From an uncultured Nitrosomonas sp. (lineage in GTDB: Bacteria; Pseudomonadota; Gammaproteobacteria; Burkholderiales; Nitrosomonadaceae): a stretch of DNA of 64,000 bases. Each line of letters opens with the position of its first letter. Within the stretch, counting starts at the first letter, position 1. The position numbers and the translations under genes were made by a program. The notes beneath the pieces were generated by a model. That model saw only the letters and a program-made list of their open reading frames with translations, ran no database searches and was not told the origin of the DNA. The DNA is taken from contig CADEDJ010000003.1 in assembly GCA_902826055.1 (NCBI GenBank), positions 48,589 to 112,588 of the forward strand, written 5' to 3'. Shown piece by piece: positions 57,548 through 64,000 of the stretch.

Positions 57548-58252
57548 CTACTTTTTCAAATTACCAATCCATTTGCGATACAACTGTTCCGCCACCGCAT
57601 TCAACGCCGCCACACGTTTCGGCAAATCCTTTTCGATTTCCTCCAACGATTGCACCGACGGCTCATTAAGACTCGCCAATTCTTCCGCGCCGACGCTGCA
57701 CCAGTCGATCACCAAACGCTCGGTCATTTCGACGTGACATTGCATGCCTAAGTGCATGTCCATCGCGAAAGCTTGGTTTTCGCAATAAGAACTGGACAGG
57801 ATGCAGGTAGCGCCTGGCGGGATGCTGAAGGCTTCGCCGTGCCAGTGAAAGGAATTGAAAGTCGTCAAATCGCCAAACCATTCCTGCGCAACCGGATTAT
57901 CCGGCACACTGACTGCGCCCCACCCCATTTCCTTAACCGGATTGGCGCTGACCGCGCCGCCTAATGCTTTGGCCATCAATTGCCCGCCGAGGCAGTGGCC
58001 GAGAACCGGAACATCTGTGGCAACCGCCTGGCGGATCAACGACAAGGAATTTTCAATCCAAGGTAAATCGTCATTGACGCTCATCGGCCCGCCCATAAAG
58101 ACTAAGCCACTGAATTCCTTAATATCACTGGGCGGTTTTTCCCCAGCATCTATTTTGATTAATCGCCACGGAATATGATTGTTGTCGAGAAATGTGGCAA
58201 AATAGCCGGGCCCTTCAATGGGCAAATGTCTAAAAATTGCAACGGGCTTCAT
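57548..58252 (-). CDS. Class I glutamine amidotransferase-like protein
   Basis: The 234-residue protein has the triad GHCLGGQ (Cys87), QCHVEMT (His173, Glu175). It resembles GMP synthase-type GATase domains but lacks a synthetase partner. ATG 58252 has AGGAAA just upstream; an in-frame start five codons earlier has no site. Ammonia transfer partner unknown; such stand-alone proteins often act on gamma-glutamyl amides. Its 3' end abuts the remnant of the lost toxin gene. Confidence 0.88.
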   Translation of the reverse strand: MKPVAIFRHLPIEGPGYFATFLDNNHIPWRLIKIDAGEKPPSDIKEFSGLVFMGGPMSVNDDLPWIENSLSLIRQAVATDVPVLGHCLGGQLMAKALGGAVSANPVKEMGWGAVSVPDNPVAQEWFGDLTTFNSFHWHGEAFSIPPGATCILSSSYCENQAFAMDMHLGMQCHVEMTERLVIDWCSVGAEELASLNEPSVQSLEEIEKDLPKRVAALNAVAEQLYRKWIGNLKK

Positions 58253-58408
58253 GGAATTTCCTGCCATAATTTTTTAAATGATCTGATAATGAATTTTAGC
58301 TTGTTTTTCAGCAAATTTTTTGCTGAAAAACCGGGCCACCCTCTTTTTGAAAGCTGTGAAATATAATTATAAAACCTTAATCGTGATCCTTTGGGAACGG
58401 ACCAAACG

Positions 58409-59791
58409 ATGTCAGTAACCAAACATTCATTCGCTGATTTGGTGCAAATCGAGCAGATGCGCAAGATAGAATCCGCCCAAGCGGAACATTTATCGTATGT
58501 CAGTATTCAGGATATGCCGAGATCCGCCAGCGGGGATTTTAAGTATGCGGACTTCATCCAACGCTTAAGTACGCGCGCCAAACGCTTGATTCAGGAAAAT
58601 GTACTGCACGATGCCTTGCAGCAGCCACGTTTGCAATTTATCCGCGCTCGCCGGATGTGTTGGATAGCCGCTATTATTCTGGGCGGATTGGCTGCCAGTC
58701 AGGCAGTCAGTGAATTTTCCACACTGAATATTTACTGGTTGCTGGCAGTGTTGTTGGGATTTAATACCATTTCGCTATTGCTGTGGTTATCCGGCATTAC
58801 CCTGAATCTGCAAAGTTTGAGCAGCGGCGTTGTCGCGCAGCTTGCCAGTTGGTTACCTTATCGGCACAAAAAAGATCCAACGGTTGCTTCATTGGCATCC
58901 CATGCCTGGTGGGAGAGCTGCTTGGCTGGAAACGTCGGGAAATGGCGCATTAGCGTATTGACGCACCAGTTTTGGCTGATTTATTTAACCGCAGGTATGA
59001 TTTTATTAATACTGTTGATGCTGGCCAAGCAATACAATTTTGTCTGGGGCACCACGTTGCTACCGGACAGCACTTTACCCAGGCTGACGCAAATTCTTGG
59101 CACGCCCTTGGAAGCGATAGGGGTGAATATTCCTGACGACCAGCAAACTGCTGCAAGCCGAATCGGAGTGAGTCAGCAAGATGCCGAAACGCGTATGGCC
59201 TGGGCTAGTTTTTTAATCGGTACCTTACTGATATACGGAATATTGCCACGGCTGTTAGTGCTCGGTATTTCATTTGTGATGCAAAAATGGAGTGAATACC
59301 GGTTTAGGTTGGATTTGTATTTGCCCTATTACATTGAGCTACGCCAGCGGCTGATGGCGAGAGAAGTCAAAGCTGAAATCATTGATGCCGATCCGAATGC
59401 GGGTATTAAACCCGCTGAAATTGACCGCCCACCGCAAAATGTCACCATTCCAGCCAATGCAGAGGCATTTGGCATCGAACTGGATGTTGACACACGCTGG
59501 CCGCAAGCCATGACATGCCGCTTGAATATCGTTGATGAGGAATCCCATGCTAGCGCGATGGTGCTGATCAAAAATCTCAAAGGCCCGCTGTTATTGGGGG
59601 TTGCGGCGCATCGTTTGCCCGATCGCGGTGTGCAACGGTTGATCAAGGAGTTGGTCGATAGTACCACTGAGAAACCGTGGTTGATTTTGTTGAGTAAGCC
59701 ATCGGTTTCAGTAACTAGTTCTCGTGAATTGGCCTGGTTCCGGCTAGCGGAAGCTTGCGGAATCCCGGCAGAACACGTCATTACCCGGTAA
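58409..59791 (+). CDS. DUF2868 membrane protein
   Basis: The 460-residue protein has several transmembrane helices (AAIILGGLAASQAVSEFS, YWLLAVLLGFNTISLLLWLS, LIYLTAGMILLILLMLAKQY) and a C-terminal soluble part. This matches DUF2868, which is almost always next to a DUF3482 GTPase, as here (3-base gap). ATG 58409 is preferred to a TTG six codons earlier. Role unknown; a membrane anchor or channel controlled by the GTPase is plausible. Confidence 0.88.
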   Translation: MSVTKHSFADLVQIEQMRKIESAQAEHLSYVSIQDMPRSASGDFKYADFIQRLSTRAKRLIQENVLHDALQQPRLQFIRARRMCWIAAIILGGLAASQAVSEFSTLNIYWLLAVLLGFNTISLLLWLSGITLNLQSLSSGVVAQLASWLPYRHKKDPTVASLASHAWWESCLAGNVGKWRISVLTHQFWLIYLTAGMILLILLMLAKQYNFVWGTTLLPDSTLPRLTQILGTPLEAIGVNIPDDQQTAASRIGVSQQDAETRMAWASFLIGTLLIYGILPRLLVLGISFVMQKWSEYRFRLDLYLPYYIELRQRLMAREVKAEIIDADPNAGIKPAEIDRPPQNVTIPANAEAFGIELDVDTRWPQAMTCRLNIVDEESHASAMVLIKNLKGPLLLGVAAHRLPDRGVQRLIKELVDSTTEKPWLILLSKPSVSVTSSRELAWFRLAEACGIPAEHVITR

Positions 59792-59794
59792 ATC

Positions 59795-61201
59795 ATGACC
59801 ATCAGAAACCCCCATCATTTGAATTCTCATTCATTGTTGAATGTTGCTGTGGTCGGGCATACCAATACGGGGAAAACATCGTTGATCCGTACCATGTTGC
59901 GCAGTACCGAGTTTGGTGTCATTGAAGATGCGGCAGGTACCACGCGGCATGTTGAGCAAGCGACGATATCTGCTGACAATGAACCGGTTCTGAATTTATA
60001 TGACACGCCGGGCCTGGAAGATTCCAGGGCTTTGTCTGCACATATCAAGAAACTGCAGGCTAAATCAAGATTGTTGCTACCTGCGCAGGTATTGGAGCAA
60101 TTTGCCACGCATATTGCCATCAATGATCCCTTAGAGCAGGAAGCCAAAGTCATTCGCCAGATATTGCGCAGCGATATTCTTTTATACGTCATCGATGTGC
60201 GTGAACCGTTCCTGGAAAAATACCGTTTGGAGCTCGATATCCTCACACAATCGGCTAAACCGATCATTCCGGTTTTTAACTTTATTGCCGGACATCAACC
60301 GGAGTTAGCCAAGTGGCGACAACATTTGGCAGCTTTTAACATGCATGCAACTTTGGAGTTTGATACGGTGGTATTTTCTTTCGAAGCGGAAAAACGGCTT
60401 TATCAGAAAATACAGACACTGGTGGAATCTCATTATACTTCATTGCAGAAGTTGATTGATTATCGTGCCAAATTATGGAATCAGTTGTGTTTATCGGGCG
60501 CCAAGCGAATCACTGAGCTGATTGTGAACGTCGCCTGTTACCGCGAAAGCAAGGCAACCCAAAAAAATCTGATTACTGATTCACTGGTGGAAGACCGGCT
60601 GCATGATTTTGTCCGTAAAGCCGAACAAAAGTGTTTGCATGATTTATTAGCGATTTTTAATTTTTCCGAGAAAGACGTTGCCATTCAGAAAATACCGGTA
60701 AGTAACGGTCAGTGGCAATTGGATATCTTTGCGCCCGGCATACTTAAAGCGTATGGACTGGATGTCGGCAGCGCCGCAGCCAAAGGTGCTGCTGCCGGTG
60801 CCGGTATTGACCTGATGGTCGGTGGCATGAGTTTGGGAGCAGCCAGTGCATTGGGTGCTCTTGCAGGTGCCGGCTGGTCGACTTTCAAGCGTTACGGCGA
60901 TGAAATTAAAGCCACTGTCAAAGGCGCAAAATGGCAATGTGCTGATGAGGTTACACTGCAAATTTTGTATCTGCGGCAAAAACTGTTGTTGAAAAAACTC
61001 ATGCACCGTGGCCATGCTGCTCAAGAAACCGTGCAAGTTGATAAAGCCGATAGTGAAAAATTGCCTGATAACTGGAGTAAGCTTATTAGCGCCTTACGCC
61101 AGAATCCGGCGTGGCAAGAACCTTCTGTTATCCGCAACGGCAATCCGCAATACCAGGAAATTGAAGCCAAGTTGGTAGAATCATTGTTTGACGAGAGTTA
61201 A
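59795..61201 (+). CDS. DUF3482 GTPase, partner of DUF2868 protein
   Basis: The 468-residue protein has an Era/TrmE-like G domain at the N-terminus: G1 GHTNTGKTS (20-28), a G2-region Thr pair AAGTTRH, G3 DTPGLED; a G4 NKxD motif is not obvious. The C-terminal half is DUF3482 with Gly/Ala-rich amphipathic segments (AAAKGAAAGAGIDLMVGGMS) that may touch membrane. It follows the DUF2868 gene by 3 bases, so they are co-translated. Confidence 0.9.
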   Translation: MTIRNPHHLNSHSLLNVAVVGHTNTGKTSLIRTMLRSTEFGVIEDAAGTTRHVEQATISADNEPVLNLYDTPGLEDSRALSAHIKKLQAKSRLLLPAQVLEQFATHIAINDPLEQEAKVIRQILRSDILLYVIDVREPFLEKYRLELDILTQSAKPIIPVFNFIAGHQPELAKWRQHLAAFNMHATLEFDTVVFSFEAEKRLYQKIQTLVESHYTSLQKLIDYRAKLWNQLCLSGAKRITELIVNVACYRESKATQKNLITDSLVEDRLHDFVRKAEQKCLHDLLAIFNFSEKDVAIQKIPVSNGQWQLDIFAPGILKAYGLDVGSAAAKGAAAGAGIDLMVGGMSLGAASALGALAGAGWSTFKRYGDEIKATVKGAKWQCADEVTLQILYLRQKLLLKKLMHRGHAAQETVQVDKADSEKLPDNWSKLISALRQNPAWQEPSVIRNGNPQYQEIEAKLVESLFDES

Positions 61202-61210
61202 CGCAGGCAG

Positions 61211-62245
61211 TTAAGGTTTGCGGCCGACTACAATACTGTAATAACCAAAAGCTTTGTGAACTTGAATATCCTCGAAACCAATTTCTTTTAGCATGGTTGT
61301 CAACTCCAACCCGGAATATTGTCTGCCTTCGGTCCAGCCCATCATGATCATACTGTAAGCAGCAGGTGCAAAAGGACCGGTTTTCTCATCGTTATAGAGC
61401 ATTTCATGGATCACAATACGTCCGCCGCTTTCAAGGCTATTGAAGCTCTTTGCAATCAAGAAATGACACTTTTCGGGCATCCAGTGGTGATACACATCTG
61501 AGAAAAAATGCAGATCAGCCGACGGCCAATGGTCACTCCAAATATTGATTTCTTGTGTTTTTATTCGCTCCTGCAAGCCATATTGATTAATATATTTTTG
61601 AGCCACCTCGCATACCTGGCGAAAATCCAGAAAGATAACTTGCAGATTCGGCAACTTGGATGCCGCACCAATGGAATGAGCGGCTGAACCGCCTGCCACA
61701 TCGAGCATCACCCGGTGTTGGGAAAAATCCATAACTTCAGGCCAAGCGAATGCTGAGGTTATGCTGAAGCTGTGCATGCCGCGTGTGAAGCGGTGCAGTA
61801 ATTCGATCTGTTCTTCATGGGATTGAAAAATATCACCGCCACCATAAACCTGAGGAGAATCCGTAAGTATTGCTTGCTCCAGTGTAGAGAAAGAACATAC
61901 TTGATAATTATCGATCATCAAATCCCAAAAAAAACCGAAGTAATTCGGGCTCTTCTCCAGCAAATATTCCTCTGTTACCGCAGTCAGGGAATAACGACCC
62001 TGTTGCAGTGACAAAAAACCGAGGGATGTTGCTACGGTCAGAATTGCTTCGGCGGGGCGTTCCTTGATATGCAACGACTTACAAATATCAGTCAATGAGA
62101 GCGGAGCATCTGCCAACAACGCAAAAAGCTTGAGTCGATGCGCCAGCAGAAGTGCGGGATAACCATATACCGCAAAAACTACATCCCATACTCGACGATC
62201 ATCGACTCGTGGTGTCCGAATCTCGGGAAAATCATCTTGTGTCAT
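61211..62245 (-). CDS. SAM-dependent O-methyltransferase-like protein
   Basis: The 344-residue protein has an N-terminal winged-helix dimerisation domain (LKLFALLADAPLSLTDICKS) and a Rossmann SAM domain with motif I MLDVAGGSAAHSIGAA. The typical acidic DxxG loop is slightly altered. It resembles the acetylserotonin-type O-methyltransferase family (Methyltransf_2). The substrate is unknown. The neighbouring SRPBCC gene 107 bases upstream on the same strand may provide a hydrophobic ligand-binding partner. Confidence 0.85.
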   Translation of the reverse strand: MTQDDFPEIRTPRVDDRRVWDVVFAVYGYPALLLAHRLKLFALLADAPLSLTDICKSLHIKERPAEAILTVATSLGFLSLQQGRYSLTAVTEEYLLEKSPNYFGFFWDLMIDNYQVCSFSTLEQAILTDSPQVYGGGDIFQSHEEQIELLHRFTRGMHSFSITSAFAWPEVMDFSQHRVMLDVAGGSAAHSIGAASKLPNLQVIFLDFRQVCEVAQKYINQYGLQERIKTQEINIWSDHWPSADLHFFSDVYHHWMPEKCHFLIAKSFNSLESGGRIVIHEMLYNDEKTGPFAPAAYSMIMMGWTEGRQYSGLELTTMLKEIGFEDIQVHKAFGYYSIVVGRKP

Positions 62246-62352
62246 TAATTCTCCTTTAGCTTTTATTGGCTTATACAGTACTCATCACAAGTATTCATGG
62301 TTTTGCGTAAAGGCGTAAACTAGTTTATCCTGTGATTTAAAGTATTTTCTGA

Positions 62353-62859
62353 TCATTGATCAGCTTGCATGGATTTTTCTGTTTCAACCAGGCGCTTAAT
62401 ATTTTGCACAGTGCGTTCAGCGCCATCTTTTATGGCTACACGGACTAGCGCTTCGAAAGGCCGCATGATTGCCAGAATTTCAAGCAATTCGAAAGAAAAT
62501 GTCAACCGGGTTGAGTTCTCTGGATTAAGCGCTTGCAATTCATAGGTGCAGCGAAAAGGGTCGGATATACCAATCAACGTTAAACGCACGCCGGGCTCAT
62601 AAGCCGAAATTTTAAATTTGGATTCGGTGCGGCGTCCTTGATCGACTCGCACTTGACGCCCTTCGGTTCCTAACATTACCGGGCCAGGGGTGATTTGCTC
62701 AAGTTCTTTAACTTCTGGCGACCATTTTGGATAATTCTCGAATAAACCTTCTCCGAGATAACGAAAAAGCGAGCTGGCGGGGCAATTTACAGTGATATGC
62801 GCCTTGCCTATGACGGGGTCGTTGGAGCCCAAATTGAGCATGGAACCTAAATTAAACAT
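62353..62859 (-). CDS. SRPBCC (START-like) family protein
   Basis: The 168-residue protein follows the SRPBCC fold: KAHITVNCPASSLFRYLGEG, YPKWSPEVKELEQITPG, VRLTLIGISDPFRCTYELQA and STRLTFSFELLEILAIMRPF. This fold forms a deep pocket for hydrophobic ligands. The ATG at 62859 follows an AAGAGC site and is preferred to an upstream TTG. The same-strand methyltransferase gene lies downstream. Confidence 0.82.
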   Translation of the reverse strand: MFNLGSMLNLGSNDPVIGKAHITVNCPASSLFRYLGEGLFENYPKWSPEVKELEQITPGPVMLGTEGRQVRVDQGRRTESKFKISAYEPGVRLTLIGISDPFRCTYELQALNPENSTRLTFSFELLEILAIMRPFEALVRVAIKDGAERTVQNIKRLVETEKSMQADQ

Positions 62860-63185
62860 AATGCTTAGCTCTTTTTGACTGATGGAAACCAAAATTGCTG
62901 ACTGGTTGGCGATTGTCTTGAACGTTAAACGAATAAGGCGTCGATTTCAAGTACTATGTTGCGCAACAAATCTGTTTAAATTTTTCTAAGTTATATGGAG
63001 TTGCTCAAATTCATTGCATTACCGCCGATATTAATCACAAAAGTGGCGAGAATATTCTATAAAGATTGAAATTGATTATAGTATTGCCGTAAATGATTTT
63101 TTGAATTTTTCTCGCTGCTTAATTTTTCTGCTTTAAATACTATACCTGATTTGCTGATTAATTTTCCTGACTCAATGAGGCTCAA
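62860..63185. other. Intergenic region before the HDOD gene
   Basis: This stretch of 326 AT-rich bases lies between two divergently transcribed genes, so it should contain promoters for both. A poly-T-rich part at 63080-63130 precedes the HDOD start. No gene or repeat was seen. Confidence 0.35.
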
Positions 63186-64000
63186 ATGGATCCGTGTACG
63201 ATAGTTACCAGTGTTCGCTCGATTTTTTCACTACCTGATGTGGTCATCCGTGTTAATGAATTGATTGATTCCGGTGATGCTACTAATACAGAATTGGAGC
63301 GAGTTATTCTCAATGATCCGGCATTGACAGCGAAATTATTGAAGTTTGCAAACAGCTCTTATTTTGGCCTTTCCGGAAAAGTGGAAAGCGTCTCAAGAGC
63401 CATCGCCATTATCGGGCATAAAGAACTACGTAATCTAGTCATCGCGTCAGCAGTAACGGCTACCTTTAAAGATATTCCTGCCAATTTGGTTAATATGGAT
63501 GCGTTTTGGTACCATAGTGTTACCTGCGGTGTGACTGCACGCGTGCTCGCTTCGAGCGTCGATAGCAGAGAGCGCTTTTTTATCGCTGGATTGTTGCATG
63601 CTGTCGGCAGACTGATACTTTTCAGCCAATTTCCACAAGAATCTGCAAAAATATTAACTGTTATGAGTCAAGGCGAAAAAGCGGCGATTGATATTGAGCG
63701 TAAGATTTTCGGTTTTACCCATGCACAATTGGGTGCTGAGCTTTTGCGACAATGGCGCCTACCCGTTAACATTTGGAAAATGGTTGAATTGCAATCCAGT
63801 CCCATGGAAGATGAGTTATATAAATTTGATGCTTCCACGCTCTGTGCCGCGGTTAATATCGCTAATTTTATTCAGCCATGCACGAATCAAAAAGTAAGTT
63901 CCGAGGAAACAATACCTGCGTATGCCTTCGAAGCATGGGATTTGCTTGCTTTATCACCTGAATTGATAGAGTCGGTAATTGCAGTAGTCAAATTACAAGT
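63186..64000 (+). CDS. HDOD-domain signalling protein, 3' end cut by the window
   Basis: Starting at ATG 63186 the frame stays open to the right edge (271 codons). It opens MDPCTIVTSVRSIFSLPDVV and has ILNDPALTAKLLKFANSSYF, ESVSRAIAIIGHKELRNLVI and LLHAVGRLILF, the HDOD (HD-related output) domain pattern. HDOD proteins lack the phosphohydrolase metal site and act in signalling, often with c-di-GMP or response regulators. The AATGAGGCTCAA region upstream is a possible ribosome site. The C-terminus is not in the window. Confidence 0.88.
   Translation, partial: MDPCTIVTSVRSIFSLPDVVIRVNELIDSGDATNTELERVILNDPALTAKLLKFANSSYFGLSGKVESVSRAIAIIGHKELRNLVIASAVTATFKDIPANLVNMDAFWYHSVTCGVTARVLASSVDSRERFFIAGLLHAVGRLILFSQFPQESAKILTVMSQGEKAAIDIERKIFGFTHAQLGAELLRQWRLPVNIWKMVELQSSPMEDELYKFDASTLCAAVNIANFIQPCTNQKVSSEETIPAYAFEAWDLLALSPELIESVIAVVKLQ

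Noticed and set aside
1..64000. CRISPR array, tRNA, rRNA or prophage
   Set aside because: No regularly spaced repeats, no cloverleaf-like stretches or conserved T-loop contexts recognised, and no phage structural genes. tRNA detection by eye is incomplete.

Overview
This looks like a chromosomal window from a betaproteobacterium, most plausibly one related to Nitrosomonas. That assignment is an inference from moderate GC and from the mix of genes (CysT/CysW/CysA/Sbp sulfate uptake with an alginate-export-type porin, TypA, DsbD, Slt, CutA, DUF2868/DUF3482, the YdbH/YnbE/YdbL trio). No rRNA, tRNA, CRISPR array or prophage was recognised.

Layout. 1-8.3 kb: a partial VOC protein, then one minus-strand sulfur cluster: YezD-like protein, outer-membrane porin, periplasmic sulfate-binding protein, CysT, CysW, CysA, and two degenerate EAL proteins, one inside and one closing the cluster. 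8.6-11.3 kb: a large lipoprotein and a secreted beta-propeller protein, both of unknown role. 11.5-23.0 kb: a visibly GC-richer plus-strand defence island. It starts with an SNF2-type helicase broken by a stop codon and a frameshift. After two hairpins come a chain of genes overlapping by 1-4 bases: XRE/ImmA-IrrE regulator-peptidase, PIN-type DUF4411 protein, a relic of a second methyltransferase start, YhcG nuclease, type III-like DNA methyltransferase, RhuM-like protein and a helicase-nuclease restriction subunit. 23.0-36.4 kb: housekeeping genes (TypA, ornithine cyclodeaminase-like, CutA, DsbD, TlpA, GdhA, Slt, thiolase, a potassium channel, a papain-like hydrolase), with two copies of a ~105 bp MITE-like repeat. 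36.4-39.3 kb: a Zur-type repressor divergent from a ZnuD-like TonB receptor, with a perfect 23 bp Zur-type operator upstream of the receptor. 39.4-47.1 kb: an RTX-type secreted protein, a lipoprotein/DUF3047 pair, a beta-barrel protein, and the ydbH-ynbE-ydbL outer-membrane maintenance operon.

47.5-57.5 kb is a second accessory region. It holds a secreted protein of unknown role, a tail-anchored trypsin-VWA protein between a decayed and an intact copy of a YdjM-type membrane hydrolase gene, two identical CRP-type palindromes, and a DUF4062-STAND-FGE protein that resembles conflict-system sensors. An IS5-family element has jumped into codon 4 of a yefM-type antitoxin gene whose toxin partner is gone. 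57.5-64 kb: a glutamine amidotransferase-like protein, the DUF2868/DUF3482 membrane protein-GTPase pair, an O-methyltransferase-like protein, an SRPBCC protein and the start of an HDOD protein.

The strongest leads for new biology are the mosaic, partly decayed restriction island, the DUF4062-STAND-FGE protein with a variable-region-like C-terminus, the tail-anchored trypsin-VWA protein, and the sulfate importer bracketed by two catalytically degenerate EAL proteins.
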